From Actinomadura sp. NAK00032 (GTDB lineage: Bacteria; Actinomycetota; Actinomycetes; Streptosporangiales; Streptosporangiaceae): a stretch of DNA of 64,000 bases. A model generated the notes under the pieces. That model was not told where the DNA came from. It did not search any database and saw nothing but the letters and a program-made list of their open reading frames with translations. The position numbers were made by a program, and so were the translations under genes. Below are positions 40,830 through 48,500 of this stretch, in pieces. The stretch covers positions 2,232,001 to 2,296,000 of the forward strand of contig NZ_CP054932.1 in assembly GCF_013364275.1 (NCBI RefSeq), in the 5' to 3' direction. The stretch's first letter is position 1, and each line of letters opens with the position of its first letter.

Positions 40830-41669
40830 ATGTGCGGACGCTATGCCACCACCCGCGCGCGTCAGGAGCTCCTGGACGAGTTCCAGGTGCAGGTCGACGC
40901 GGTCGACGGGGACATCCAGCCCGACTACAACGTCGCGCCGACGAAGCAGGTGCCGGCGGTGCTGAACCGGCGCCCGAAGGACGCCCCGGAGGAGGAGGCC
41001 GCCGTCCGCCAGCTGCGGACGGTGCGGTGGGGGCTCGTCCCGTCCTGGGCCAAGGACCTGTCGATCGGCTCCCGGATGATCAACGCGCGGTTCGAGACCG
41101 TGCACGAGAAGCCGTCCTACCGCCGGGCGTTCGCCCGCCGCCGGTGCCTGCTGCCCGCCGACGGCTACTTCGAGTGGTACACGATCCAGGACCAGGGCGA
41201 CGCGCCCGACCCGGCGGAGGGCGAGAAGAAGGCCAAGAAGAAGCCGCAGAAGCAGCCCTACTTCATCCGGCCGAACGACGGCGAGGTCATGGCCATGGCC
41301 GGGTTGTACGAGCTGTGGAAGTCTCCCAAGGGCGGTTCCGGGGGGTCTGGGGGGTCGTCCTCCCAGATCGAGGAAGGCGAGTGGGTGTGGACGTGCACGG
41401 TCATCACCACCGACGCGCCCGACGACCTCGGCCGGATCCACGACCGGATGCCGATGATCGTCGAGCGGGACCGCTGGGACGCCTGGCTCGACCCGGAGCT
41501 CACCGACACCGAGCAGGTCCGCGGGCTGCTCGTGCCGGCGATGGCCGGGACAATGGACGCCTTCCCGGTGTCGAAAGCGGTCAACAGCGTGCGAAACAAC
41601 GGGCCGGAACTCATAGAGCCGGTCATTTCTGGGGATAGCTCTGGTGATCAGGCCGACAGTTTGTTCTGA
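40830..41669 (+). CDS. SRAP-domain protein (YedK/HMCES family)
   Basis: 279 residues; ATG 40830 is chosen because catalytic Cys must be residue 2 (MCGRYATT). SRAP proteins form covalent thiazolidine links to abasic sites in single-stranded DNA. Conserved: PDYNVAPTKQVPAV, RWGLVPSWAKD, MINARFETVHEKPSYRRAF, RCLLPADGYFEW, and the late HDRMPMIV with the active-site His. A Gly/Ser loop after GLYELWKSP is encoded by a G-rich repeat (41331-41360), and a Lys-rich insert (EKKAKKKPQKQ) is also unusual. Location near aroA and sigR is conserved. Confidence 0.93.
   Translation: MCGRYATTRARQELLDEFQVQVDAVDGDIQPDYNVAPTKQVPAVLNRRPKDAPEEEAAVRQLRTVRWGLVPSWAKDLSIGSRMINARFETVHEKPSYRRAFARRRCLLPADGYFEWYTIQDQGDAPDPAEGEKKAKKKPQKQPYFIRPNDGEVMAMAGLYELWKSPKGGSGGSGGSSSQIEEGEWVWTCTVITTDAPDDLGRIHDRMPMIVERDRWDAWLDPELTDTEQVRGLLVPAMAGTMDAFPVSKAVNSVRNNGPELIEPVISGDSSGDQADSLF
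41331..41360. repeat. G-rich dispersed repeat inside the SRAP gene
   Basis: GGCGGTTCCGGGGGGTC plus TGGGGGGTCGTCC closely matches the reverse complement of 11611-11640, downstream of the first tRNA-fMet, with a few mismatches. Similarity extends some bases on both sides. It encodes the loop KGGSGGSGGSSS. Confidence 0.7.
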
Positions 41670-41735
41670 CCACTTGTTCTGACCGCGCCGCCTGGCGGGG
41701 GGAGTGCGGCTCCAGTGCGAGGAGTGCGCTCGACC

Positions 41736-42065
41736 GTGGACACCGCCGCCGCCCGTTCCCGCCTTGAGGCCATGCTCGTGGATCTGGACCGTTCCATCGC
41801 CATTCTGCGCGGCGAGACGCCCGCGCGCGACAACTCCGCCGCGGACGCGGGGGCCGGCCTCACCGACCACGACCGGGTGGAGGCCGCGCTGGACTCCCTC
41901 GAACGCCACCGCGGCCGGGTGGCCGCCGCCCTGGAGCGGGTCGCCGCCGGCGCCTACGGCCGGTGCGTCGACTGCGGCGAGGCCGTCCCGGAGGGCCGCC
42001 TGGAGGCCCGCCCGGACGCCGCCCGCTGCATCACCTGCCAGGCCAGGCGCGACCGCAGGCGCTGA
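41736..42065 (+). CDS. DksA/TraR-type zinc-finger protein
   Basis: 109 residues from GTG 41736 (GAGGAG upstream); a GTG at 41715 would add seven residues. The N-terminal half is a helical hairpin (RSRLEAMLVDLDRSIAIL, DRVEAALDSLERHRGRVAAALERV); the C-terminal zinc finger is CVDCGEAVPEGRLEARPDA-RCITC, four Cys. Proteins of this type bind the RNA polymerase secondary channel or act as small regulators; the target is unknown. Confidence 0.87.
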   Translation: MDTAAARSRLEAMLVDLDRSIAILRGETPARDNSAADAGAGLTDHDRVEAALDSLERHRGRVAAALERVAAGAYGRCVDCGEAVPEGRLEARPDAARCITCQARRDRRR

Positions 42066-42073
42066 CGGCCCCC

Positions 42074-42113
42074 CGCCCCCTCGCCCCGCCCCCTCGCCCC
42101 GCCCCTCGCGCCG
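42074..42113. repeat. C-rich tandem repeat between TraR and methyltransferase genes
   Basis: A CCCTCGCCCCGCC-type unit occurs about three times in the 60 bases between the two convergent genes. No hairpin of the usual terminator kind is seen here. Confidence 0.55.
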
Positions 42114-42126
42114 CCGCCGGCTCCGG

Positions 42127-42999
42127 CTAACCGGCGCGGCGGGCGCTGGCCAGCAGGTGGATGCCGAGCGACTCGTCCGTCTGCCGGGCGTTCAGCTCGG
42201 TCCGCACCAGGCGGGCGAGCGCGCGGGGCGACTCGCCGAGGACGTGCTCGACCGTCGAGGGGGACAGCACGGTGCGCGGCCGGATCCACTCGACGTCGAG
42301 GCCCGCGTCCGCGAGCAGCTCGCGGAGCTGGTGGGACGAGAACGAGCGGGTGATCGTCCCGTCCGGCCAGGGGACGAGCACGACCTCGGCGCTCGGGACG
42401 TCCGACAGGTGCGCCCAGTAGTTGCGCTCCGCGAGCAGCGCCATCCCGAGGGTGAGCGAGTCGACGCAGAGCAGGACGCGGCCGCCGGGGCGCAGCACGC
42501 GGGCGATCTCGGCGACGGTGGCCTCGGTGGCGAGGTGCCGGGACAGCACGCGGTTCTCGGCGACCACCGCGTCCACCGAGGCGTCGGCGAGGTAGGGGAG
42601 TGTGCCGGAGTCGCCGACGACCGGGACCGGCCCCCGCGCCGGGCGCCCCGGTCTGTCCTGGTGCGTGCTCTCCTGCCGTGCGCTCTCCTGGTGTGCGGCG
42701 TCCTGGTGCGCGCCGTCCTGATGGGCACGGGCGGGCGGGCGGCCGGGGCGGTCGGGGTCGCGCACCTCCAGCACCTGGTGGCCGGCGCCGGCGGCGCGGC
42801 CCGCGCTGTGCCCCTGGCCGCCGGAGATGTCGAGCACGCGGGACGGCCGCCGCGGCAGCCACCGGGCGAGCTGGGCGTCCGCCACCGCCCGGTAGAACCT
42901 CCAGTAGCTGGCCAGGGAGTCCCCGGCCGCGGCTCCGGAGGTGTCGCGCAGGCTGGCGATGCTGGTCTCGGAAGGTCGCGCCGATGGCACGGAGTGCAC
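42127..42999 (-). CDS. Class I SAM-dependent methyltransferase with repeat insertion
   Basis: 290 residues from GTG 42999, with AGGAG six bases upstream. The SAM motif I is RVLDISGGQGHSAGRAA, the acidic loop VVGDSGTLPYLADASVDAVVAEN, and LRPGGRVLLCVDSL follows. Between motif I and the acidic loop an extra 30 residues contain five five-residue repeats of the HQD/E type (AHQDGAHQDAAHQES), encoded by a 15-bp minisatellite. The fold region where this sits is normally a short loop. Substrate unknown; divergent from sigR. Confidence 0.82.
   Translation of the reverse strand: MHSVPSARPSETSIASLRDTSGAAAGDSLASYWRFYRAVADAQLARWLPRRPSRVLDISGGQGHSAGRAAGAGHQVLEVRDPDRPGRPPARAHQDGAHQDAAHQESARQESTHQDRPGRPARGPVPVVGDSGTLPYLADASVDAVVAENRVLSRHLATEATVAEIARVLRPGGRVLLCVDSLTLGMALLAERNYWAHLSDVPSAEVVLVPWPDGTITRSFSSHQLRELLADAGLDVEWIRPRTVLSPSTVEHVLGESPRALARLVRTELNARQTDESLGIHLLASARRAG
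42656..42730. repeat. 15-bp minisatellite within the methyltransferase gene
   Basis: Five 15-base units each begin TCCTG (starts 42656, 42671, 42686, 42701, 42716). The unit is a multiple of three, so copy number changes would keep the frame. Confidence 0.85.
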
Positions 43000-43111
43000 C
43001 AAATGCTCCTGTTCTCGCCGTCTATGTCACTTCCTTCCCCGTCCGGCCCCGATCATCACCCTGAGTGACGCGGCACCGGGCGCGGCGGGGATCCGGCCGG
43101 GGCCTCACCCC

Positions 43112-43138
43112 GGGAATCGGCGGGGCCGTTCCGGTGTT
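43112..43138 (+). promoter_or_regulatory. SigR-dependent promoter of sigR-rsrA
   Basis: GGGAAT at 43112-43117, exactly 18 bases, then GTT at 43136-43138. This is a perfect match to the sigma-R consensus GGGAAT-N18-GTT and lies about 38 bases before the long start codon. In S. coelicolor a similar promoter drives positive feedback and the longer SigR isoform. Confidence 0.8.
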
Positions 43139-43175
43139 GCACCGTCTCACACGAGCAATACGGAGGTGCGAGCCG

Positions 43176-43943
43176 ATGACCACAGCCGTCGCCGACCAGC
43201 AGCGGGAAGCCGGCACCGCGGCGACCCGCGGCGACGCGCGGCCACCCGTCCGCGTCGGCCGGCCGCGCGGACCGATATCGTCTGTGGGACACGACGCCGC
43301 AGGCCGAGCCAGGGCCGAGGGCGCCACAGCCGAGGGGGTGGGACAGGTACCGGGCACCACGGAGACCGTGGAGCAGCGCCAGGAGCGGTTCCAGCGCGAC
43401 GTGCTCCCGTTCTTGGATCAGTTGTACTCGGCCGCGCTGCGCATGACGCGCAACCCGGCCGACGCCGAGGACCTCGTCCAGGAGACGTTCGCCAAGGCGT
43501 TCGCGTCCTTCCACCAGTTCAAGGAGGGCACGAACCTCAAGGCCTGGCTCTACCGGATCCTGACCAACACGTTCATCAACTCCTACCGCAAGAAGCAGCG
43601 CCAGCCGCAGCAGGCCGCCACCGAGGACATCGAGGACTGGCAGATCGCGCGCGCCGAGTCGCACACCTCCAGCGGGCTCAAGTCCGCGGAGGCCGAGGCC
43701 CTGGAGCACCTGCCCGACTCGGACGTGAAGCGGGCCCTGCAGGACCTGCCGGAGGAGTTCCGGATCGCCGTCTACCTCGCCGACGTCGAGGGCTTCGCCT
43801 ACAAGGAGATCGCCGAGATCATGGGCACGCCCATCGGCACGGTGATGTCCCGGCTGCACCGCGGCCGGCGGCAGCTGCGCGGCATGCTGGAGGACTACGC
43901 TGAGGAGCGCGGCCTGACGCGCGCCACCAGGGGGTCATCATGA
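43176..43943 (+). CDS. sigR: Redox-responsive ECF sigma factor SigR
   Basis: 255 residues from ATG 43176 with GGAGG upstream. The core (from about residue 65) has [47 protein letters not shown] and a region 4 with [20 protein letters not shown]. The 55 or so residues before the core look disordered and match in size the extension of the unstable long isoform in S. coelicolor; in-frame GTG codons at 43284 and 43338 could start a shorter, stable form. SigR drives thiol-oxidative stress genes. Confidence 0.94.
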   Translation: MTTAVADQQREAGTAATRGDARPPVRVGRPRGPISSVGHDAAGRARAEGATAEGVGQVPGTTETVEQRQERFQRDVLPFLDQLYSAALRMTRNPADAEDLVQETFAKAFASFHQFKEGTNLKAWLYRILTNTFINSYRKKQRQPQQAATEDIEDWQIARAESHTSSGLKSAEAEALEHLPDSDVKRALQDLPEEFRIAVYLADVEGFAYKEIAEIMGTPIGTVMSRLHRGRRQLRGMLEDYAEERGLTRATRGSS

Positions 43944-44236
43944 GCTGTGGGAACCACCACGAGACGCCCTGCGACGAGGTGCTCGCGCGGGTCTACACCT
44001 ACCTGGACGGCGAGCTCGACCAGGGCGGCTGCGGCGAGGTGCGCGAGCACCTCGACGAGTGCGGGCCGTGCCTGCGCGAGTACGGGCTCGAAGAGGCCGT
44101 CAAGAAACTGGTGAACAAGTCGTGCGGGTGCGAGCAGGCGCCCACCGACCTGCGGGCCAAGGTGCTCGGCCGCATCGAGGAGATCTGCGGCGAGATCAAG
44201 GCGTCCGGCGGCGCCGACAGGTCCGAGAGCGTCTGA
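43940..44236 (+). CDS. rsrA: Redox-sensing anti-sigma factor RsrA
   Basis: 98 residues from ATG 43940, overlapping the sigR stop. It binds SigR when reduced and zinc-loaded and releases it when a disulfide forms. The zinc/thiol residues are at exactly the positions known for S. coelicolor RsrA: Cys11, His37, Cys41, Cys44 (HLDECGPC). Also conserved are [11 protein letters not shown] and [10 protein letters not shown]. An extra CGC motif lies at about 67-69. Confidence 0.95.
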   Translation: MSCGNHHETPCDEVLARVYTYLDGELDQGGCGEVREHLDECGPCLREYGLEEAVKKLVNKSCGCEQAPTDLRAKVLGRIEEICGEIKASGGADRSESV

Positions 44237-44240
44237 CCGC

Positions 44241-44268
44241 CGCGCCCGTCCGCAACCGGCCGGGCGCG
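44241..44268 (+). terminator. Terminator hairpin after rsrA
   Basis: CGCGCCCG and CGGGCGCG arms with a 12-base loop directly after the rsrA stop. Confidence 0.55.
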
Positions 44269-44297
44269 GCACGGGCGCTTCGGTATCGTGCTGGGTT

Positions 44298-45224
44298 GTG
44301 CTCACACTCGTCACCGGCGCGGCCGGGTTCATCGGGTCCCATCTCGTCGACCGGCTCCTCGCCGACGGCCATGAGGTCATCGGGGTGGACGACCTGTCGT
44401 CCGGCACCAACATCCGGCCCGGCGTCGAGCTGTGGGAGATGGACGTCGCCGACCCCGCGCTGGCCGAGAAGGTCGCGGTCCGCCGCCCCGAGGTGATCTG
44501 CCACCTGGCCGCGCAGGTCAGCGTGCGCCTGAGCGTGTCCGACCCGCTGGGCGACGCCCGCACGAACGTGGTGGGCACCGCCAACGTGCTGGAGGCCGCG
44601 CGCGCCGCCGGCGGGCGCAAGGTCGTGGTCACCTCCAGCTGCGCGGTCTACGGGGTGCCGGACGCGCTGCCCGTCCCGGCGGACGCCGAACTGCGGCCCG
44701 CGTCGCCGTACGCGGCCTCGAAGGTCGCCGGCGAGGTGTACGCCGGGATGTACAGGCAGCTCCACGGCATCGACTTCACGACGCTGACGCTGGCGAACGT
44801 CTACGGGCCGCGGCAGACGCCCGAGGGCGAGGCGGGCGTCGTCTCGATCTTCACCGACGCGCTGCTGGCCGGCCGTCCGACCAAGGTCTACGGCGACGGC
44901 ACGCAGACCCGCGACTACGTCTACGTCCTGGACGTGGTGGACGCGTTCGCCCGCGCCGCCGGGGAGGCGGGCGGCGGGGGCCGCTTCAACGTGGGCACCG
45001 GGCTCCAGACGACCGACCGGGACCTGCACACGCTGGTCGCCGAGGCGGCGGGCGCCCCGGACGACCCGGAGTTCGCCCCGCCCCGGCTCGGCGACCTGCC
45101 CGCGATGTCCGTCGACCCGGCGGCGACCCGCGAGGCGCTCGGCTGGGAGCCGCGGACCCGTCTCGCCGAGGGGATCGCCGAAACCGTCGCCTGGGCACGC
45201 GAGCGAAGCACCGCCCGCGGCTGA
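44298..45224 (+). CDS. NAD-dependent epimerase, GalE-like
   Basis: 308 residues from GTG 44298. Extended SDR: NAD motif TGAAGFIGSH, active site SSCAVYG and SPYAASK (Tyr and Lys), and LANVYGPRQ. Sequence is nearest to UDP-glucose 4-epimerase-like enzymes, so it probably epimerises a nucleotide sugar for cell-surface polymers. Length and motifs are complete. A small ACCCC/GGGGT hairpin (45237-45253) lies after its stop. Confidence 0.9.
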   Translation: MLTLVTGAAGFIGSHLVDRLLADGHEVIGVDDLSSGTNIRPGVELWEMDVADPALAEKVAVRRPEVICHLAAQVSVRLSVSDPLGDARTNVVGTANVLEAARAAGGRKVVVTSSCAVYGVPDALPVPADAELRPASPYAASKVAGEVYAGMYRQLHGIDFTTLTLANVYGPRQTPEGEAGVVSIFTDALLAGRPTKVYGDGTQTRDYVYVLDVVDAFARAAGEAGGGGRFNVGTGLQTTDRDLHTLVAEAAGAPDDPEFAPPRLGDLPAMSVDPAATREALGWEPRTRLAEGIAETVAWARERSTARG

Positions 45225-45281
45225 ATTCGGGTGCGTACCCCAAAACACGGGGTTGTCGCTTTGTGGTTATTTCCTAGGGGT

Positions 45282-45346
45282 GAGTCTTTTTCATCCGAGA
45301 GGTACGGTATGGCGTACCGCCGTGGGCGGCGGGATGAAAAAGGCTC
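45282..45346 (+). ncRNA. Candidate structured RNA, three-way junction
   Basis: GAGTCTTTTTCATCC pairs with GGATGAAAAAGGCTC (15 bp, one G-U). Inside are two hairpins: GGTACG-GTATGG-CGTACC (6 bp, 45301-45318) and GCCG-TGGG-CGGC (4 bp, 45319-45330). The fold is symmetric enough that the strand is uncertain. No known riboswitch is recognised. It could be a leader RNA, an attenuator or a small mobile inverted-repeat element. Confidence 0.5.
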
Positions 45347-45367
45347 GGGTTGGCGCTGCGTTTGCCG

Positions 45368-45379
45368 ATGCACGTGCAT
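45368..45379. promoter_or_regulatory. 12-bp perfect palindrome in the leader
   Basis: ATGCACGTGCAT, 22 bases after the junction element. Possible site for a dimeric regulator. Confidence 0.35.
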
Positions 45380-45819
45380 TCTGGTGTGCAGCCGGATTGT
45401 GCGCTTACGTTGGGTGTATTCGCCGGGGCAATTGATCACCTATGGTGACGGTCGGTTCACGCTTTGCTCAGTTTTTCCCTGACGCCTGTGTGACCTGGGC
45501 AGTTCGCGTTAGGCTTATGCCGAAATCAGCGACGGGAGCACGTGCGCGCCGATGCAATTCGGGGTATGTGCTCGCCCGGGAAGCCGGGCCCCGCGCCCGG
45601 CCCCTCGGAAGGCCGGCCGCGAGGCCGGGACGGCCCGGATCGGCGGGGGGAGGCAAGGAGCCATGCACGAACGCGTGTCGCCGGCAGGACACGGCCGGTG
45701 CCCGAGCGCCCCGGCGTCGTCGTTGATGCTGACCAAGGGCGTGTCCTGGGTCTAGGTGCCGGCAGGCGCACAGCACCCCGGCGGCGGCCCGCCATCTCGT
45801 CACTCCCCGAGGGGCGGCA

Positions 45820-47172
45820 ATGCGTGGACTTCCTCTCGCTGCCTGGGCGTACGTCAGCGGTGTGGTGGCCGTCGCGGCCGGCCTCATCGCGACCTCGTCC
45901 TTCGCGGAGCTGGACTGGGGCAAGCTGGTCGTGCTGGCCCTGCTGTTCCTGGTCTGCGACTCGGCGCCCGCACGGCTGACCGTCGCGCGCGCCAGGGTGT
46001 CGCTGAGCTTCGCCGCGAGCCTGGCCTCGGTGGTGCTGCTCGGCCCCACCGGCGCGGCACTGCTCGGCCTGGTCGCCGTGGTCACCGGGCAGCGGTTCTT
46101 CGCCCCGGTCAAGCGCGTGTTCAACGGCGCGCAGTTCGCGCTCAGCGGCTTCGTCTCCGGGACGGTCTTCGAGCTGCTCGGCGGCGACCGCTTCCACCCC
46201 GAGAAGGCCCGCTGGGTCGAGCACGTCATCGGGCCGTTCCTCGGCGCGCTGGTCGCCTTCGTGGTGGTCAACCTGGCACTGACCGCCGGGGTCCTGCTGC
46301 TCAGCCGGCAGGCCGCGCCGCGCGAGCTGCTGCACGAGAGCGGCCAGCTCGCCGTCGGCTGCCTCGGCTACGGCATGGTCGGGCTGCTGATCGCCGGGCT
46401 GTGGCCGCGGGTCGGGCCGTTCGCCGCCGTGCTCGTCCTGCTCCCGCTGTTCATCGCCCGGTGGGCGATGGACCAGGCGTACGCGCAGCAGCAGGCGCAC
46501 TCGGCCACCCTCGCCGCGCTGTGCCAGGCCGTCGAGACCAAGGACTTCTACACCCGCGGCCACTCCGAGCGGGTGTCCCGCGGCTCGGTGATGATCGCGC
46601 AGGAGATCGGCATGCGCGCCGACCGGGTCGAGGCGATCCGCTACGCCGGGATGCTGCACGACGTCGGCAAGCTCGGCGTCCCCACCAAGGTGCTGCAGAA
46701 GAACGGGCCGATGACCGAGGAGGAGTTCGCCGCGATCCAGCTGCACCCGATGCGCGGGCTGGAGATCGTCCGCGAGATCGGGTTCCTGGACGAGGCGCTC
46801 GCCGGGATCATGCACCACCACGAGAAGATGAACGGCCGCGGCTACCCGATGGGCCTCGCCGGCGACGAGATCCCCGAGTTCGCCCGGGTCATCTCGGTGG
46901 CGGACGCGTTCGACTCGATGACCTCGACGCGCTCCTACCGGGCGGCCCGCAGCATCGAGGAGGCGGTGGCCGAGCTGGAGCGCGGGATGGGCGACCACTT
47001 CGACCCCGAGATGGTCGAGGCGTTCCTGCGCGCCCTCGACCGCGAGGGCTGGGAGCCGCCCGACCCGGTCGTGCTGCCGGACGACGACGTCGTCGAGACC
47101 ACCCGGCAGGACCACGACGACCCGAGCGCGCCGCTGCGGGTCACCGGCGGCGACGAGGTGCGGCACCAGTGA
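45820..47172 (+). CDS. Membrane HD-GYP phosphodiesterase-type protein
   Basis: 450 residues from ATG 45820 behind GAGGGGC. The N-terminal half has six or so membrane helices (about 5-215). The C-terminal HD-GYP domain has RGHSERVSRGS, the HD pair His280-Asp281 in MLHDVGKLGVP, HHHEK at 332-336 and GRGYP at 339-343. Such domains hydrolyse c-di-GMP or related nucleotides; here the sensing part is the membrane region. The acidic tail after 420 is low complexity. Coupled to the next, related gene (GTGA). Confidence 0.9.
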   Translation: MRGLPLAAWAYVSGVVAVAAGLIATSSFAELDWGKLVVLALLFLVCDSAPARLTVARARVSLSFAASLASVVLLGPTGAALLGLVAVVTGQRFFAPVKRVFNGAQFALSGFVSGTVFELLGGDRFHPEKARWVEHVIGPFLGALVAFVVVNLALTAGVLLLSRQAAPRELLHESGQLAVGCLGYGMVGLLIAGLWPRVGPFAAVLVLLPLFIARWAMDQAYAQQQAHSATLAALCQAVETKDFYTRGHSERVSRGSVMIAQEIGMRADRVEAIRYAGMLHDVGKLGVPTKVLQKNGPMTEEEFAAIQLHPMRGLEIVREIGFLDEALAGIMHHHEKMNGRGYPMGLAGDEIPEFARVISVADAFDSMTSTRSYRAARSIEEAVAELERGMGDHFDPEMVEAFLRALDREGWEPPDPVVLPDDDVVETTRQDHDDPSAPLRVTGGDEVRHQ

Positions 47173-48500
47173 CGACCGGTCAGATCCCCGCCCGGGAGCG
47201 GGCGGCGTGGCAGACCATCGACTCCGGCCAGCTGCTGCTGATCGCGACCGCCGGGCTGTTCGTCGTCGTCGCCGTCACCCAGGTCGCCGCGGCCGGGCTC
47301 CGGCAGGCCGACATCGCGATCATCTTCGGCGTGCTGATCGCGCTGGGCGAGCTGTTCCGCATGGTGATGCCGGGCAACCGGGAGGTCGCCCCGATCGCCA
47401 CCGCGGGCGCGATGGGGTACGCGCTGCTGGTCGGCGTCGGCCCCGAGGGCGCCGCGCCGGACGCGCCGCTCGGCGTCGTCCCGGCCGCGCACTCCGCGCT
47501 GCAGGTCGTCGCCGTGACCGCGGTCGGCATGCTGGTCGGCTCGCTGCCGCACATCGCGGTGGGCCGGATGCCGCGGCCGGACGCGATGGCCCGCCGGCTG
47601 TTCAACGTCGCCGTCATCGCGCTGTGCTTCCGGCCGGTGCTGACCCTCGACCTCGCCTGGTACCTGCTGCTGGCCGTGATGGGGCTCGTCGTGGTCGCGT
47701 CCTGCTTCAGCGACGTGCTGATCGCCGCGGTGATCCGGGCGGAGACGGTCCGGGCGCGGTTCGGCATCGCGCTGCGCGACGAGATCGAGGCGAAGATCGC
47801 GCTGTGCGCGGCGACCAGCGCGACCGCCATGCTGATCGCGGTCGCGACGACCGCGATGGGCGAGGCCGCGCTGCTGATCTTCACCGTGCCGATCCTGGTG
47901 ACCCAGTTCGCGTTCCGCCGGTACGCCGGCATCCGCGCCACCTACCTGGAGACCGTTCGCGCGCTGTCGCGGGTCACCGAGGTCGGCGGCTACGTGGAGG
48001 CGGGGCACTCGCGGCGGGTGGCGCGGCTCGCGGTCGCGATGGGCCGCGAGCTCGGCATGGCCGAGGAGGAGCTGCTCGAACTGGAGTACGCGGCGCTGAT
48101 GCACGACATCGGGCAGCTGTCGCTCGGCGACCCGATCCCGGGCGGCGCGACCGTGCTGGCGTCCCCGGCCGAGCAGCGCCGCATCGCCGAGCTGGGCGCC
48201 GAGGTGATCAAGCAGACCGGCGTGCTGGACCGGGTGGCGCACGTCGTCCAGCTGTCCTCGCACCCCTACCGGACGGGCCGCGACCCGGCCGGCGACGCGG
48301 GCGAGCGGCCGCTGCCGCCGCCACTCGCCAGCCGCATCATCAAGGTCGCCAACGCCTACGACGACCTCGTCGGCGACTCCGCCGACCGCGACCGGGGCGC
48401 CGCCGTGCTGGAGCGGCTCCGGCTCGACTCGGCCGCCGAGTACGACCCGACGGTCGTGGAGGCGCTCAGCCGCGTCGTCGACCGGCGCCCCCGCCCGTAG
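47169..48500 (+). CDS. Second membrane HD-domain protein, degenerate HD-GYP
   Basis: 443 residues from GTG 47169, overlapping the previous stop. Eight or so membrane segments (about 22-255), then an HD domain with GHSRRVARLAVAMG and His312-Asp313 in LMHDIGQLSL. The GYP motif is absent and the place of the HHxE pair reads SSHPYRTGRD. So it keeps the HD metal pair but has probably changed or lost GYP-type activity; it may partner the first protein. Its last 145 bases overlap the convergent CopD-CtaG frame. Confidence 0.87.
   Translation: MTTGQIPARERAAWQTIDSGQLLLIATAGLFVVVAVTQVAAAGLRQADIAIIFGVLIALGELFRMVMPGNREVAPIATAGAMGYALLVGVGPEGAAPDAPLGVVPAAHSALQVVAVTAVGMLVGSLPHIAVGRMPRPDAMARRLFNVAVIALCFRPVLTLDLAWYLLLAVMGLVVVASCFSDVLIAAVIRAETVRARFGIALRDEIEAKIALCAATSATAMLIAVATTAMGEAALLIFTVPILVTQFAFRRYAGIRATYLETVRALSRVTEVGGYVEAGHSRRVARLAVAMGRELGMAEEELLELEYAALMHDIGQLSLGDPIPGGATVLASPAEQRRIAELGAEVIKQTGVLDRVAHVVQLSSHPYRTGRDPAGDAGERPLPPPLASRIIKVANAYDDLVGDSADRDRGAAVLERLRLDSAAEYDPTVVEALSRVVDRRPRP

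Larger units (their letters stand above)
45225..45819 (+). other. 595-base intergenic leader before the HD-GYP pair
   Basis: No convincing gene: short frames here have poor codon bias and mixed composition (Cys/Arg-rich). The first half is clearly lower in GC than the window. It holds the hairpin at 45237, the three-way-junction element at 45282-45346, a perfect ATGCAC/GTGCAT palindrome at 45368-45379, and GC-rich hairpins around 45585-45625. The promoter of the HD-GYP genes should be here. Confidence 0.6.

Noticed and set aside
42068..42125. C-rich repeats considered as a CRISPR-like array
   Set aside because: Unit is short, spacers are absent, and no cas genes are in the window.
45231..45482. 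83-residue frame in the leader before the HD-GYP genes
   Set aside because: It runs through the paired stems of the structured element, has Cys/Arg-rich content, no ribosome site and poor codon bias.
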